A DNA stretch of 64,000 bases, from assembly GCA_022885665.1 (NCBI GenBank), contig JAGQDJ010000094.1, forward strand, positions 1 to 64,000, in the 5' to 3' direction. The DNA is from Triops longicaudatus (lineage: Eukaryota; Arthropoda; Branchiopoda; Notostraca; Triopsidae). The position numbers and the translations under genes are program-made. The notes under the pieces were generated by a model. It saw nothing but the letters and a program-made list of their open reading frames with translations. It did no database searches and had not been told where the DNA came from. Shown here piece by piece: positions 1-10,985 of this stretch (within the stretch, counting starts at the first letter, position 1; every line of letters starts with the position of its first letter).

Positions 1-69
1 ATATATATAGTTGTCTCAAAGAAATTGCATGAAAAAAATTAAATGAAAAAAATTAAATGTGGCATGTGT

Positions 70-81
70 TCCGTCCAGCCA

Positions 82-131
<50 letters not shown>

Positions 132-250
132 CAATTATAACAATTATAACAATATTAATAATAGTAACAATATTAATAATTATTATATGACAATTATAAC
201 AATAGTAATAATAGTTATAATAATAATAGTAGTTTCTACCAACCTAAACG
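70..250. repeat. AAT/TAA trinucleotide microsatellite
   Basis: A pure (AAT)n run of about 50 bases starts near position 80. It decays into imperfect AAT/ACAAT/AATAGT units until about 235. An open frame across it would encode poly-asparagine, but this follows from the repeat alone and there is no sign of a gene. Confidence 0.9.
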
Positions 251-675
251 GTATCCAAGTATGGGCAAAGATATCTTAGGTGGACCGTTTGTGCCACCTA
301 CTCCAATTAACCGACTGATCGGAATATGCAAATTAAGCTATGGAAATTATTCTTCTCCGCGCGAGAATTCCGAATCTGTAAGAATTAGTGCGCTAGCGCT
401 TCAAATAAGCGAGAAAACTGGGCTTGAATATGAAATTATGCCCTGAGGGCGTCTTAGGAGCCAAAAATTTTTAAATCCCATGGGAAAAAGTGCGATGCAC
501 GACGCCAGCATCATGCTTTCCGAGGTCTCGTTCACTATTTCCTATCCCTTTTCATGCTTCCTATGCTGTTTCCAGTGGTACTCTTGGCAATTCCATTTTA
601 TTGGGATATACCAGGTACCAAAGGAAGCAGGACAGGGCTTAGCCAGGATTTTTTTTTTTCCTATGAAAAATCAAA

Positions 676-752
676 CCTCAGACATTGGGACTCGAACCCA
701 CGACCACATAATCACAAGTCCAAAACTTAGACCGCTCGGCCATAAAGTTAGG
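676..752 (-). pseudogene. tRNA-like fragment (Leu/Ser-type), probably a pseudogene or SINE head
   Basis: On the minus strand, the sequence complementary to 732-742 reads as a pol III A box (TGGCCGAGCGG) and that complementary to 88-98 of the 600s block (688-698) as a B box (GGTTCGAGTCC). The TGGCCGAGCGGTCTAAG start is typical of tRNA-Leu/Ser. The A-to-B distance is about ten bases shorter than a tRNA with a long variable arm needs, and I cannot pair the acceptor stem. It is therefore more likely a decayed tRNA or a tRNA-derived SINE head than a working gene. Confidence 0.45.
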
Positions 753-2120
753 TTGGGAGCCCTTTGTTCAAAGTCCAAATAACATTGGTTATATGTTACC
801 TATGCAACTTGTCAAAGATGATATTGAGTACTATTCTTTAATTATTTCTACACTCCTGTCTTGCAGGTTCATAATAAAATACTATAGTCAACACTTAAGT
901 TTCAGGCAAATTGCAATATATTACGACGTACAGAACATTTTCAAGTTATTACAATTTATTAATTTGGAATTACAAGAATCTCACCGCGCACGAAATATGG
1001 GGAATCCCCTTGAATGTCGTCTGAAAATTGATTTTGAACTTATGAACTCAAAATTGAACGACATAATAATAAATTTACAACACGAATTCATATCTCATGG
1101 GCAAGAGTTGAAATTACTAAAGCTAAGCAAGAAAACAGTTATTCTAATTAAATCAGTATATTTCGCACAGCAATTCGGGTACAAGTGTGAAAATAAGGCT
1201 TAGTCGTTCGACACAGCAGCCGTTTACAAGAAGCGAATATGAAAGAATAACAGACTAGAAAGTCTCCGACCAAACGTAGTTAGTTTCCCAAATAAAATGA
1301 ACCAAACGGTTTCGGCCAGTGTATAAAACAGGGTGAATTAATTACAGGAGACACTAGAAGACACGTCCAAAATAGGATTTTGAGTCTTCTAGAATGCCCA
1401 CTTCCCCTTTTATTTCCATAAAGCCTAATTTCCCTTAGAATTCAAGGGCTGCCTTGTCATCTCCTTCCACTTCCATGTGACATCGGAATGAACCTTGATC
1501 GACTGAAACAGATAAAAAATATTATTAACACATATGCTATAAAATAAAAATACTAAAAGTTAAAAAGTAAGAACAAAAGTAATAACTGTTGTTCTTACAG
1601 CCCTAATAAATACATACCTCCATATTTTTTTTTACAAAATAATAGTTTATCAAATACCAGCAAACAAAGAAATGCAAAGAAATAAGAGAACACGAGTAAT
1701 TTCCAAAAGAAGCTTTCGAAATGGAAATTAAAGTATTTTCGTGAACTGAAATCAATTAAGGAATCTTACCATGCGCCCGTCAGGCGCATACAAGCTAAAA
1801 CATTTTCAGAGCGTTTCGAAGGGTATCACTGTACATTCCATAACAATGTGGCATCATACAAAACTAGAAATTCATCTTTACATGTTTACATCATAGCCCG
1901 TGTTTACACCCCCTCTAACATTTGGAGCCTGTAGTACCATCTGTTGGATGTCACCGAATGACATTTGTATTAACCAATCAAAGACCGAGACAAATTTAAT
2001 AAAATAGCGGGAAAACATTATCGGTCTTTAGACTTACCTGCCATCTAGTCATGCATTGTGGCAGCGACTATCCACTGGATCAAAAATATCGTACGATATG
2101 GAACAGCCGTGTTCAGCTTG

Positions 2121-2786
2121 ATGAATCAGAAGCCCAAGATGTTGCGTTTAGCGTTGACTGTTTTTGTGTCGTGTATTCTGATTTTACCTTGTTTTGCAAC
2201 TCTATGGAAGGACTGTGGTAATTTGGTTTTCCTTTAATGTCCGTTACTTATTCTAAAGGTGTATTAGAGTGCATCTGGACTTAAATATTTTTATTACATT
2301 CACAGGCTCGGCTGGTTCTACGGTCAAAATTGTGCAGGTTGCTGGGTGTGATAGCGGACCTTTTTGTATTTTGAAGTCAGGAACAAATGCTACTTTGTCT
2401 GTCAACTTTACAGCCAGTAAGTTACAGTATTATATAGATACAACGAATTTTACTAGCAATTTCGTTGCAGAGGGAGATTCGAATTCTGCTAAGGCAGTAG
2501 TTCATGGTATAATTGGAGGAATTCCCGTGCCTTTTCCACTCCCTGACCCTGACGGTTGTCAAGGCAAAGGAATTGAATGTCCTCTGAAAGATGGAACCCT
2601 TTATAACTATGTTACGCAAATTCCAGTCGAATCCAGCTATCCCAAAGTATTTCTTTATATATTAATTTCCGTTACGGTACCCGCTGATAAAAAATTCTTC
2701 AGATCAAAGTCGTAGTTAAGTGGGAACTTAAGGATGAAGCTGGCAAGGATATTTTCTGCGTCATCATTCCAGCAGCTATTCGTTAA
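2121..2786 (+). CDS. NPC2-like secreted sterol/lipid carrier (ML domain)
   Basis: Exons 2121-2217, 2306-2416, 2471-2646 and 2703-2786 join in phase to 155 residues. The protein opens with a signal peptide (hydrophobic stretch about residues 8-26; a second in-frame ATG lies at 2139), followed by an MD-2-related lipid-recognition fold. Six cysteines at 32, 47, 53, 99, 106 and 147 match the NPC2 pattern, so the predicted bridges are 32-147, 47-53 and 99-106. Other family marks are GCDSGPFC, a proline-rich loop at about 88-97 and the ending KWELKDEAG...FCVIIPAAIR. NPC2 proteins bind cholesterol or other lipids and pass them to NPC1 in lysosomes; arthropod paralogues can be secreted carriers, so the exact ligand is unknown. 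The length is normal for the family. I see no clear poly-A signal close to the stop. Confidence 0.9.
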
Positions 2787-4832
2787 ACCTTATTCCATTG
2801 GGCATTCCAAACCTGATCAGACGAAGCCTTCGGTTGTTATGATTATTACGATTATTACCTTGATACGTTTTTCTCTACCCAAAACGCTAGATTGTTATTA
2901 TCTTTACGTAGTGTATTTTGCCAGTGTGATGCTGTGTATATGATGTATAACTTAGCGCATCAATGAGGAAGAAAAAATTACTCTCCGCTTCTTCCCTCTG
3001 CGATCTTGTCAATACATGATTGGGCATTGACAAGTCACAGCCATTAATTTTCACTAACGCTCACCATCACCTTTTCGCCTCTTTAGCAAAAAGCGTGTCG
3101 CTTTTGAAAATCGCGATCGCTTGCCTTCAGCTCAAAGTAACACAGATTCTCCCCAACTGGAGTGTCCCTTTAAGGATAATAGTAAAGCGTCATACCCACC
3201 GAACATTGCAACGAAAAGAGTACAATACAAAACATGATGGTGGCTAGAATGGGCGCGATTCGTAGAGGCGAGAGCGGAGTCACCGAAGAAGCCAAGAAAA
3301 GAGAGGAATGCTAAGTGCCACCTTTGCTTCTTAAATATTCTGAACTAGCTGTTCGACTCCGCATACTCATCAGATTAGTGACAGGGCCCTAGAAAACACA
3401 ACATTAGTCAACTTACTACTACGAGACGAAAACAGCCCTAGTCGACAATTTGGGCAAATTACAATACTACGAATTCCTTTAGAGAATAAATCTTACAATT
3501 ACACTTATTTCTACGCGACTTTCAAAGCAGTTGTACTAAGAGTCATAATTTCTTCTACTTAAGTTATTAGTAATACTGCCCATGTTTCTACACTCCTATC
3601 ACATGTCACTCACTAGAACCTGTAAACGTTTATGGTCAACATCTACCGTACTAACTCATCTCAAATTATTTTTGTCGTCTTCTTTCACCCCTCTAATTCG
3701 TGCAACGAAACTACTGATCAACGACGTTAATGAAAACTTGCTCGTGCACGTCTAACATGGCTAAATTGCTATATTGTACGTGGAACGAGCATTTCACGTT
3801 CATGTAACTATAACAACTAGCAAATTTATTCGTTAGTATAAAATATCGTAAATAGAAAAATATATTAAGTTTTTCTGAAGAGCACACGGCAATATTCAAA
3901 AGCTTTATTCTCAGTACTCTAAAACTTCGCTATAACGAATTATCCAAACGGGCATCTTAAAAATTTTTTACTTATAATTTATAATAATAAAAAATTCTAA
4001 CAATTTTAAAACTGATCAATTGAAATTGAGTGCCTGAAGAAAACTTGTTCATTATAACCAAAGGTCGTAATAACCAACACTGATCTGAAAGGCGTTTAGA
4101 ATTATCTATGGATCTCGCCGTCGTAATTAATATTCGTTATAGCGCGCTTTTACTTGGTAAAGGAATACAATTATCATAAACAAGTAAACGCATACAAAAA
4201 CCTGAAACAAAAACACTCATTAATAATCTATAACAAAGCTATACGTTGCACGCTACACTTAACTGTTACTAAAACGTTTCTATTGCCCAAACTGATTGCC
4301 GAACTCTGTGGAAATCAACACTAGCTTACCTGCTCGTGAAAATGGCCACTAAGAACGAACATTGAACTTGCCCGCTTCATGCTAGAAAAAAATGATACAA
4401 TGCTCGTTAGTAAATCACACATGTCCAATACGAAAACGAAACAATACCGCAACCGGGGTGTTAGGGTAAAAACATTCTTCGTGCAAGGCAGTGCTCATCG
4501 CATCAAGCAACCCAAATTAAATAAATAAAACGAATAAAAAAAACTAGCTCTAATTTCTGTAGTTACGTTGCAGTACGACTGCGAGTTCTTCGGTGTTAGA
4601 ATATTAAAACGGAAGCGGTTAGTCGCAGATAGAATTATATCGAGTTTGACAATATTCTGGGGGGTTAATGTACGCAGGATGTAGTCCAGTTTCGAAGAAA
4701 AAATTGAAAATTTTCCTCAAGTTTTTAAGCATCCCAGTCTCCACCCCCTACCCTGTTCCCCTTCTAATACCCTCCCCTTCTATTTCCCCGCCCTTCATTT
4801 TTTTTATCCCTGGTTTTGGGAAGAACTCCATC
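2787..4832. other. Intergenic stretch between NPC2-like and kinesin light chain genes
   Basis: No gene is recognised. The two flanking genes converge here, so both 3' UTRs and poly-A sites should lie within it. The stretch includes an AT-rich block and a decayed element with inverted ends around 3912-4160, listed separately. Confidence 0.6.
3912..4160. mobile_element. Degenerate pogo-like MITE candidate
   Basis: The left end contains CGCTATAACGAAT at about 3928-3940. The right end contains ATTCGTTATAGCG near 4131-4143, which is its exact reverse complement. The TATAACGAA motif recurs near the ends of pogo/Tigger-type elements and in the other candidates of this window. The outer bases and any TA duplication are not clean, so this is at best an old, decayed copy. 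Confidence 0.35.
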
Positions 4833-7800
4833 CTACCTTATGCCGTGCTGTTGATCAGCGTCGGCGAGACCGAAACCGGGCGTGGACCCATAAGGGGAGG
4901 TAGGGCTGGGCGAACCCCAAGACCCGCCCATGCCTAAAGTCAAAGGGCCTTCGCTTCGACCTTGGGTGACCAGCTTCTGCATAAGCTTGGCGCTGCTTCG
5001 CCGGATAGAAGCGCGCAATTTAGAAAAGGAGCTGCTTCGTCTCATCCGCCCCAACTGCGTATACAAAACGGGGGAACCAATGACCAAACTTCATCAATGC
5101 TTTGCCACAAAAACGTCTCAAAAACACAAAAAAACAGGGTAACATCCAGTAACACAAGTGTCAATTTTGGTCAATCAGAATAACTACGTACACGCATGTC
5201 AAGGTGACGTGTCAACAAGTGTATTGTGGGATAAGGAACTATTCTTTTAAATCCGATCTGAAAGAGGTATTTTTTATATCTTATGGGAAGATCGCAACGG
5301 CCCAACTTGTTTTTCATCGAAACAAGTGAGAGGATTTATAACAAGGTTATGAAGAACATACGTCCGGAGTATGATATCTGAACCCAAGGTAATCAAAACG
5401 AAGAACGAGTGGGTAGATATGGTCTCGTATACGAACCACAAGGAAAGAAAAACATAGGAAGCTACAAAATAACGATCATGGAACCAGGAAAAGATTACAA
5501 TACTTTTCCCCCAATCGCCAAGAAAGTGAAAAAAAAAAAAAACTCTGAACGAAAATAAAGAAACATTCGCAGAAGTTAAACAAGCATGAAAGTAAGAAAA
5601 AAATCTGCAAGCTCATTTCACCCAACCACACTCGCTTTTCCATATGTACACCCTTTCCCCCTTCTAAGAAACTCTTATCAAAAGGCACTGCTTAACCCAA
5701 TCATGTAAAAATGCATGGGGTTTTTACGAGCAAGTTTCATCACCGAAAACTTAGAACGCGAGAATGGAAGTATTCTGGATTAAATATACAACAACTTGGC
5801 CTTTCACCCCCTTCTTTCATATATGCGTCCTTTTTTCCCATCCGTCTTAACTTAAAAGTAGCGAAAGTGCAAATAAGGATATATTGTCTGATAACTTTCT
5901 GAAAAGAATCAGAATGTTCTAAGGGCGTATCCCCAGAGCAGAAAAGAGCTTGGTGCGAAGATCAGGTCTAGGCTCAGGAGGCGCAGCCTCAGCATGGGAG
6001 ATACGGGAGGCGGGCTGAGAACATAAAAAAAGAGAGAAAAAATAACGTAAGAAACCAAACGCAAATTCCAGCAACTTATCCAACATCAATAAAATAGAAA
6101 CCATAAAAAAGCCAGTTCAACCCCCACATTCCTGTCTCCCAACACCTGATTAAGTCGTTAAAATCTCAGCTTGGCCACCAAGATGCACGAAACACTAAAC
6201 ACATGCTACCCGATTACACCGTAAGCGAAGTTACTTGAGAAAGTAAGAAAATCCGGAAATATATGTGAAGGAGGAACAGGGTTAGAGAACGGGAACGTTT
6301 TAAGCGCTCTACAGGCGATGGCGGAAATAGATTCAGCATTAATGCTTATTTCTTGCACTATTAATTAGCAATGCTTAACAGAGCTCCTAATCTTCATTTT
6401 CCATAAGTACCTCTTTATCGTTCTATAGAGTTGTTCTTATTAAGAACCGATAAGGCATAATTAATAACCACAGTGACTAGTAAATATTGTGAGCCTTTTT
6501 TGGTAATTATCTCACACGGTTTACGTCTTCGACTTAGCGACAAATGGCTCAATATAATTTTACGTTTTTTAGAAGCCAAAGGAGTCTTTTCTTTGACGCT
6601 TTCGATTGATAGTAGAAGCTCAAACTTCTGCGAGTATTTCTATCTGAACACCGAGAAAGAGGTTTCCCGTGTTGAACATCGTTTTGATGCGAATTAGCTT
6701 CCAATGACCTAATGATTAATAGCATGCGAGGCAGAAGGGGATAGCGAATAAGTGCACGTGAAACGAGCGCGGTGGGGGGACGGGAGAGGGTACAAGCTAG
6801 TATTCGGCCGACAAACACGCATTGGGTGGCACAACCGTGTGAATATCATTCCCAGGTTTCACTTCATGCTCACATATTTAAAAAGAGCAAACTAGCAAAC
6901 AACAGTTGTCTTACCTCTTCGGGTGTTCCTTCCGTGTGCACTGAATCCAAAGACTCGTGAGAGCCACGTCGAGCGACTGCTTCCCGACTTGAGCCCCGGC
7001 GTCGGGAGCTGGAAGGCGTCGAAGCTTCCGATCCCAGGAGTTGGGCTACTTTAGATTGCTTCGCTAAGTCTAAGCCCTACGGGAGACATAACAACGACAA
7101 TCATTTCTACTTTCTATCTTTTCTGGCTCAGCTTGAAAAGCTCTCCCGCAACACGGGCAGAGATTAAATTCTGTACGTAAGTGTACCTCCTTGCGCGATC
7201 GTAAAGCACAGTCTTCCAAAGTTTCGGCCGCTTCATATTTGCCTTGTCGTCGGTACAAGGCACCCAAGTTCTTCAAGGTGGTGGTGACAGTGGGTGAATC
7301 CACTTTAGCTGCTTTGTGCCAGCCACCGTATTCTCCGTAGGTTTGGCCTTTCAACGTGCCTTTGTTCTCCTCGCGTTCTTCAGCCACTTGCCAGATGGGC
7401 TTGTTGTCACCTGCACCAAAACCCCACAACACACGCAATTAGTTCAACAACGCTTTACTTGAATTCGGTCTTATTAGAACGTTACCGTCAATAGCGCCAA
7501 ACTCGCGTTCATGGGCACGGGTCAGGACTTGCTTGTACAGCACTTCAGCCTCCTTGTATTTGCCTTGCTTCAAGTATGCCGACGCCAGATTGTTCTTGGT
7601 CTTCGCAACGTTAGGGTCGTCCGGGCCTAACTTGTTCTCGTAGATCTCCAAAGCGCGTTGATAATACTTTTCCACTTCTTCGTACTTGCCCTACGAGAAA
7701 AACACCAATCAATCTTTCCCTAACCACGTGTCACAGAAACGTTAGACCGCAGAACTCGGCTAATGACGAACAGAAAGGAAAATCGAAACAGCTGCGGCAA

Positions 7801-9516
7801 TTCTAGACTACTTAAAACTCCATCACCTAATTGAGTGTAACTAATTCCAACGACTCTGTCGTTCATATGCATATGGGCAAAAAGGTCTCGTTTATAAGCG
7901 CTTTCAACAGCGGGGAAAAAGTTTCCCGGAAGTTCACGTATACTTAATCACTTAAACGCAAGGAACGGCGCCAAACAAGTCTTACAACGAAAAAAAATTT
8001 TAAAAAATAAATAACTAATAATACAAAATAAAAGAATACTGAAATAATGAGAAGTTAAAAGAAAACTGTATTGCAGTAGAAATATCACAGTATATATTTA
8101 CTAAAATAGCAAAGTTCGCTAAAAAAGGGAGAATTTTTCTTTTGCAAACTAAAAGAGAAACATTTTACCTAGAAAGTTAGTAAAACTACGAAAATACAAA
8201 AGAAAAGGAGGAAGTACCTGGTTTTGGCAAAGGAGAGCCAAATTGTTCAACTGCTTGGCGACGTCAGGGTGATCTTTGCCCAACACTTTTTCTCGGATCT
8301 CCAACGCTCTTTTGCACAAAGGCTCGGCGTCCTTATACTTGCCCCTTTTCCCATAAAGGACGGCTAAATTGTTCAAAGTCGCTGCCACAGCGGGATGATT
8401 TTCTCCCAGCGTCTTTTCCCGAATAGCCAACGCGTCGTTCAACAAGTTGGCCGCCTCCTTGTACTTATTCTGGTCTCTGTGCGGGTATTCAAAGCACAAT
8501 GCGGTAATTAAACATAAAGATAAATTTCGTTCAGTTTGCATAGTGAGCATACCTGTAAACCAAAGCTAAGATATTTAGCATAGTAGCCACATCGGGGTGA
8601 TCATGCCCGCTGGTTTTTTCCAAATCTTCCAAAGCTTGTTTGCACAAGGGCACCGCCACTTCATATCTGCCTTGGGAGGCGTACTGAATGACCAAGTTAT
8701 GCAGTGTGCGCAAACGAGCTGGAATTTCATAGCCTGCACTGGCTTGCTGGGCAAACTGGGAAGGCGGTGTAGGAGAAAGAGCTGCGAAAAGACAAAACAA
8801 AAAGAAATAGTTTGGTCATACAAAGGCATGCTCTCTTAAATGTGCAACTAACGATTCCAATTTTTACTATTTCTGTCTTCGTTCTCATCGTCTGGAAAGA
8901 GATCCACCACTGGATCGTCTGACTTTTCTTTATTAGAGGCTTCGTTACTGGACTCATCCTAAGACAGAGTAAAAAAAAAAAAAAAATCCCAATCAGTGAT
9001 TTCTTTTATACAGAAAAATAAAATGAAGAACGGAAAAAGGAAGCAAAATATGGGAAAAACAAATCGTACTTGGTTAGAATCTTGGTCGTATTTCTTGATC
9101 GAGTGCAAAAACTCTAAATGCTTCTTGTCTTCTTCTAACTGGGCGACCTGCTGCTCGGAAGCTTGTAACTTTTGCTGCGTGGTGGCCAACTCGTCCCGCA
9201 GCCAGGCGTTTTCCTGGCACAACCGTCGAACCTGGGCTCGGAGTTTTTGCTTTTCAGCCTCGACGGTTTGCAAATGGGAAGCCAACGCGACCATGACCTG
9301 TGCCTCGCCCAAGCCCAGCTCGATCATATCGATGTTCTTCTTAATGAGCGACGCCTTTTCATCGAGCAAGTTTGAATCCAACTTTTCTTGGAGCGCAGCT
9401 TTTAGCGAGCCTTGCAAGCCTTGCAAAATTGAATGATTCTCTGCTCGCAACGCTTCCAATCCTTGTACCACCGTCTTGGTACTGGACACGATCTCTTCTT
9501 GCGTCATGGCCGTCAT
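4833..9516 (-). CDS. Klc: Kinesin light chain
   Basis: Coding exons, in gene order, are 9516-9070, 8958-8868, 8781-8553, 8476-8218, 7690-7486, 7410-7187, 7076-6915 and 5054-4833; they join in phase to 612 residues. Kinesin light chain binds the kinesin-1 heavy chain and selects cargo. Residues 60-140 form the heptad coiled coil that binds heavy chain. An acidic linker with an LFPDDENED motif (about 169-177), the known LFP-type autoinhibitory region, precedes six TPR repeats at about 200-475, the cargo-binding groove. The serine/arginine-rich tail carries a conserved KLRASIRRSS motif in the last exon. The start is MTAMTQEE, matching the usual KLC start; the splice acceptor at 9541/9542 leaves 25 bases of 5' UTR in this exon, so a non-coding first exon must lie further upstream. 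An alternative last exon is listed separately. Confidence 0.95.
5919..6014 (-). CDS. Klc: Candidate alternative last coding exon of kinesin light chain
   Basis: Within the 1.86 kb final intron of the kinesin light chain gene, a pyrimidine-rich tract ends in TTCTCAG at 6015-6021 and is followed by 31 codons and a TAG stop in the required phase 0. The peptide (PASRISHAEAAPPEPRP...FSALGIRP) is proline/arginine-rich and the segment is visibly more GC-rich than the intron around it. Used in place of 5054-4833 it would give a 570-residue protein. Kinesin light chains are known for alternatively spliced C-termini that alter cargo choice. A chance open frame of this size is possible. Confidence 0.5.
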   Translation of the reverse strand, partial: PASRISHAEAAPPEPRPDLRTKLFSALGIRP

Positions 9517-10759
9517 TTTGCCCAACGTTTCGATTTTTTTCCTGCAAGACACGGAAACAAATCGTTTTAATTTACTGCGCGCAGAATAATTTTTTACCTA
9601 CCTAAAAGAACAACTCAATTAAGTTCAACTAATTGAAGTGTCACTAACCAAGACATAATACAATGAAATAATGGATTTAGTCTATGACCAAAAGACTACC
9701 AAAAAATAAAAGGGTAACAACTACTTGAAAAGTCTATTGTACGACTAATCGAGACATCCCTTGAAGTAGTTTCTTTAATAAAATCTGAAGGCAGCTTTTC
9801 ATATTTGTGTAATGCTAAGAGCACGAAAAGGTACTTCAAAAAAGGTTTTTCTCTGTTGACAAACATCGCGCTGAAGAAGCTTCAATTTCAAGCCGGACGA
9901 CCGAGAAAGATCAAAAGATTTACAATGTAATATAAAGCGAGTAGAGCACGAAGAGAACAAACTTCGCAAACATCAAACAAAATGAAGGATGAAGTTTAAT
10001 AATTTTTTCCTAAAGAACAAAGAGACTTAGTTCATGCGACGAAAAAGAGAAAAATGAATTAAAGATTTAAGCTGATACTTTTTTTAGAAAGAAATTAATC
10101 TTGTACACAAAGAAAGAATAGGGTTGAAAATCTGATTTTCCTTCGATTAAAAAAAAATTAATAAATAAATAAATAAAAAAATCTACCACATTTTCTTGCC
10201 ACACAGCATTGTCCGTTCTTTCTAGAAACGCGAGCTTTTATGTTCTACCTTTTACAATAAAGGACACTAAAACACACATGAAATTTTACTGTTGTGGTTG
10301 GCAAGACTTTCAACAATGTAACCAGTCACATGCGAAATGAAAAGCTACGGACTAAACGAAGTTTCATCTGCACGCAGTTCTGACGTCAATCTATTTGCAA
10401 GAAATACAGACTAGCTTATCGATTCTTTTCCCCAAGTACTACACAAAGTCTACACAATCGGGTATGGGGTACAACAATATGACAACTCAAGACCCAATTC
10501 TCTACTTTGACCAAATAAAACCATCCACTTACATGCGATAGGTTTGTAAGGCAGAAGACATGTTATAAAAGCATGGTCCTACTTCCTCGGAGAACGGGGA
10601 AGTCTATCGACAGAAACTTAACTTCCAGGAGAAGAAAAACTCGCACTAATTTGGGTGAAGAAAAAGGTGGGCCTTTTTTCCAGAAATAACGGTAAACACA
10701 CTATCAAAGATTCATTTGAAACGAAACCATAGTTTCAACAACACAAGCCCCCCCAAATA

Positions 10760-10985
10760 CTTTTCGCGTGAGTGGGTCTCTCGACTGCAGTGAACGTTTT
10801 GTTAGCCAACAGTTCTATCTACTAAGCAAGGGCGAGTGCGGACCTGCACCGTTAACCCATTGCAGCAGGGCAACGCGCGTACAGGGTGACTCGGCGTGGC
10901 TCGGGACTTGAGTATTGATTTTCCATGACGGTAGACTTGGCACGCGCACTACTTCAACAATGAAAAAGGCGGCAGCGGCCGGCTA
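10760..10985 (-). promoter_or_regulatory. Possible kinesin light chain promoter / 5' exon region
   Basis: This patch is clearly richer in G, C and CpG (GCGCGTACAG, GGCGTGGCTCGGG, GGCAGCGGCCGGC) than the surrounding AT-rich DNA, and lies about 1.25 kb upstream of the first coding exon of the minus-strand kinesin light chain gene. The assignment is inferred from composition and position only. Confidence 0.25.

Larger units (their letters stand above)
1..2120. other. Intergenic stretch upstream of the NPC2-like gene
   Basis: Apart from the AAT microsatellite and the tRNA-like fragment, I see no gene here. One open frame of 136 codons lies at 793-1203, but it is AT-driven, matches no family I know and lacks coding-like composition. 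A 9-base inverted repeat (1980-1988 and 2021-2029) lies about 100 bases before the NPC2 start, probably within its promoter region. Confidence 0.6.

Noticed and set aside
43..279. Open frame with a poly-asparagine run
   Set aside because: It is wholly explained by the AAT microsatellite and has no conserved part.
8996..9436. Plus-strand open frame of 146 codons
   Set aside because: It is the antisense shadow of the coiled-coil exon of kinesin light chain.
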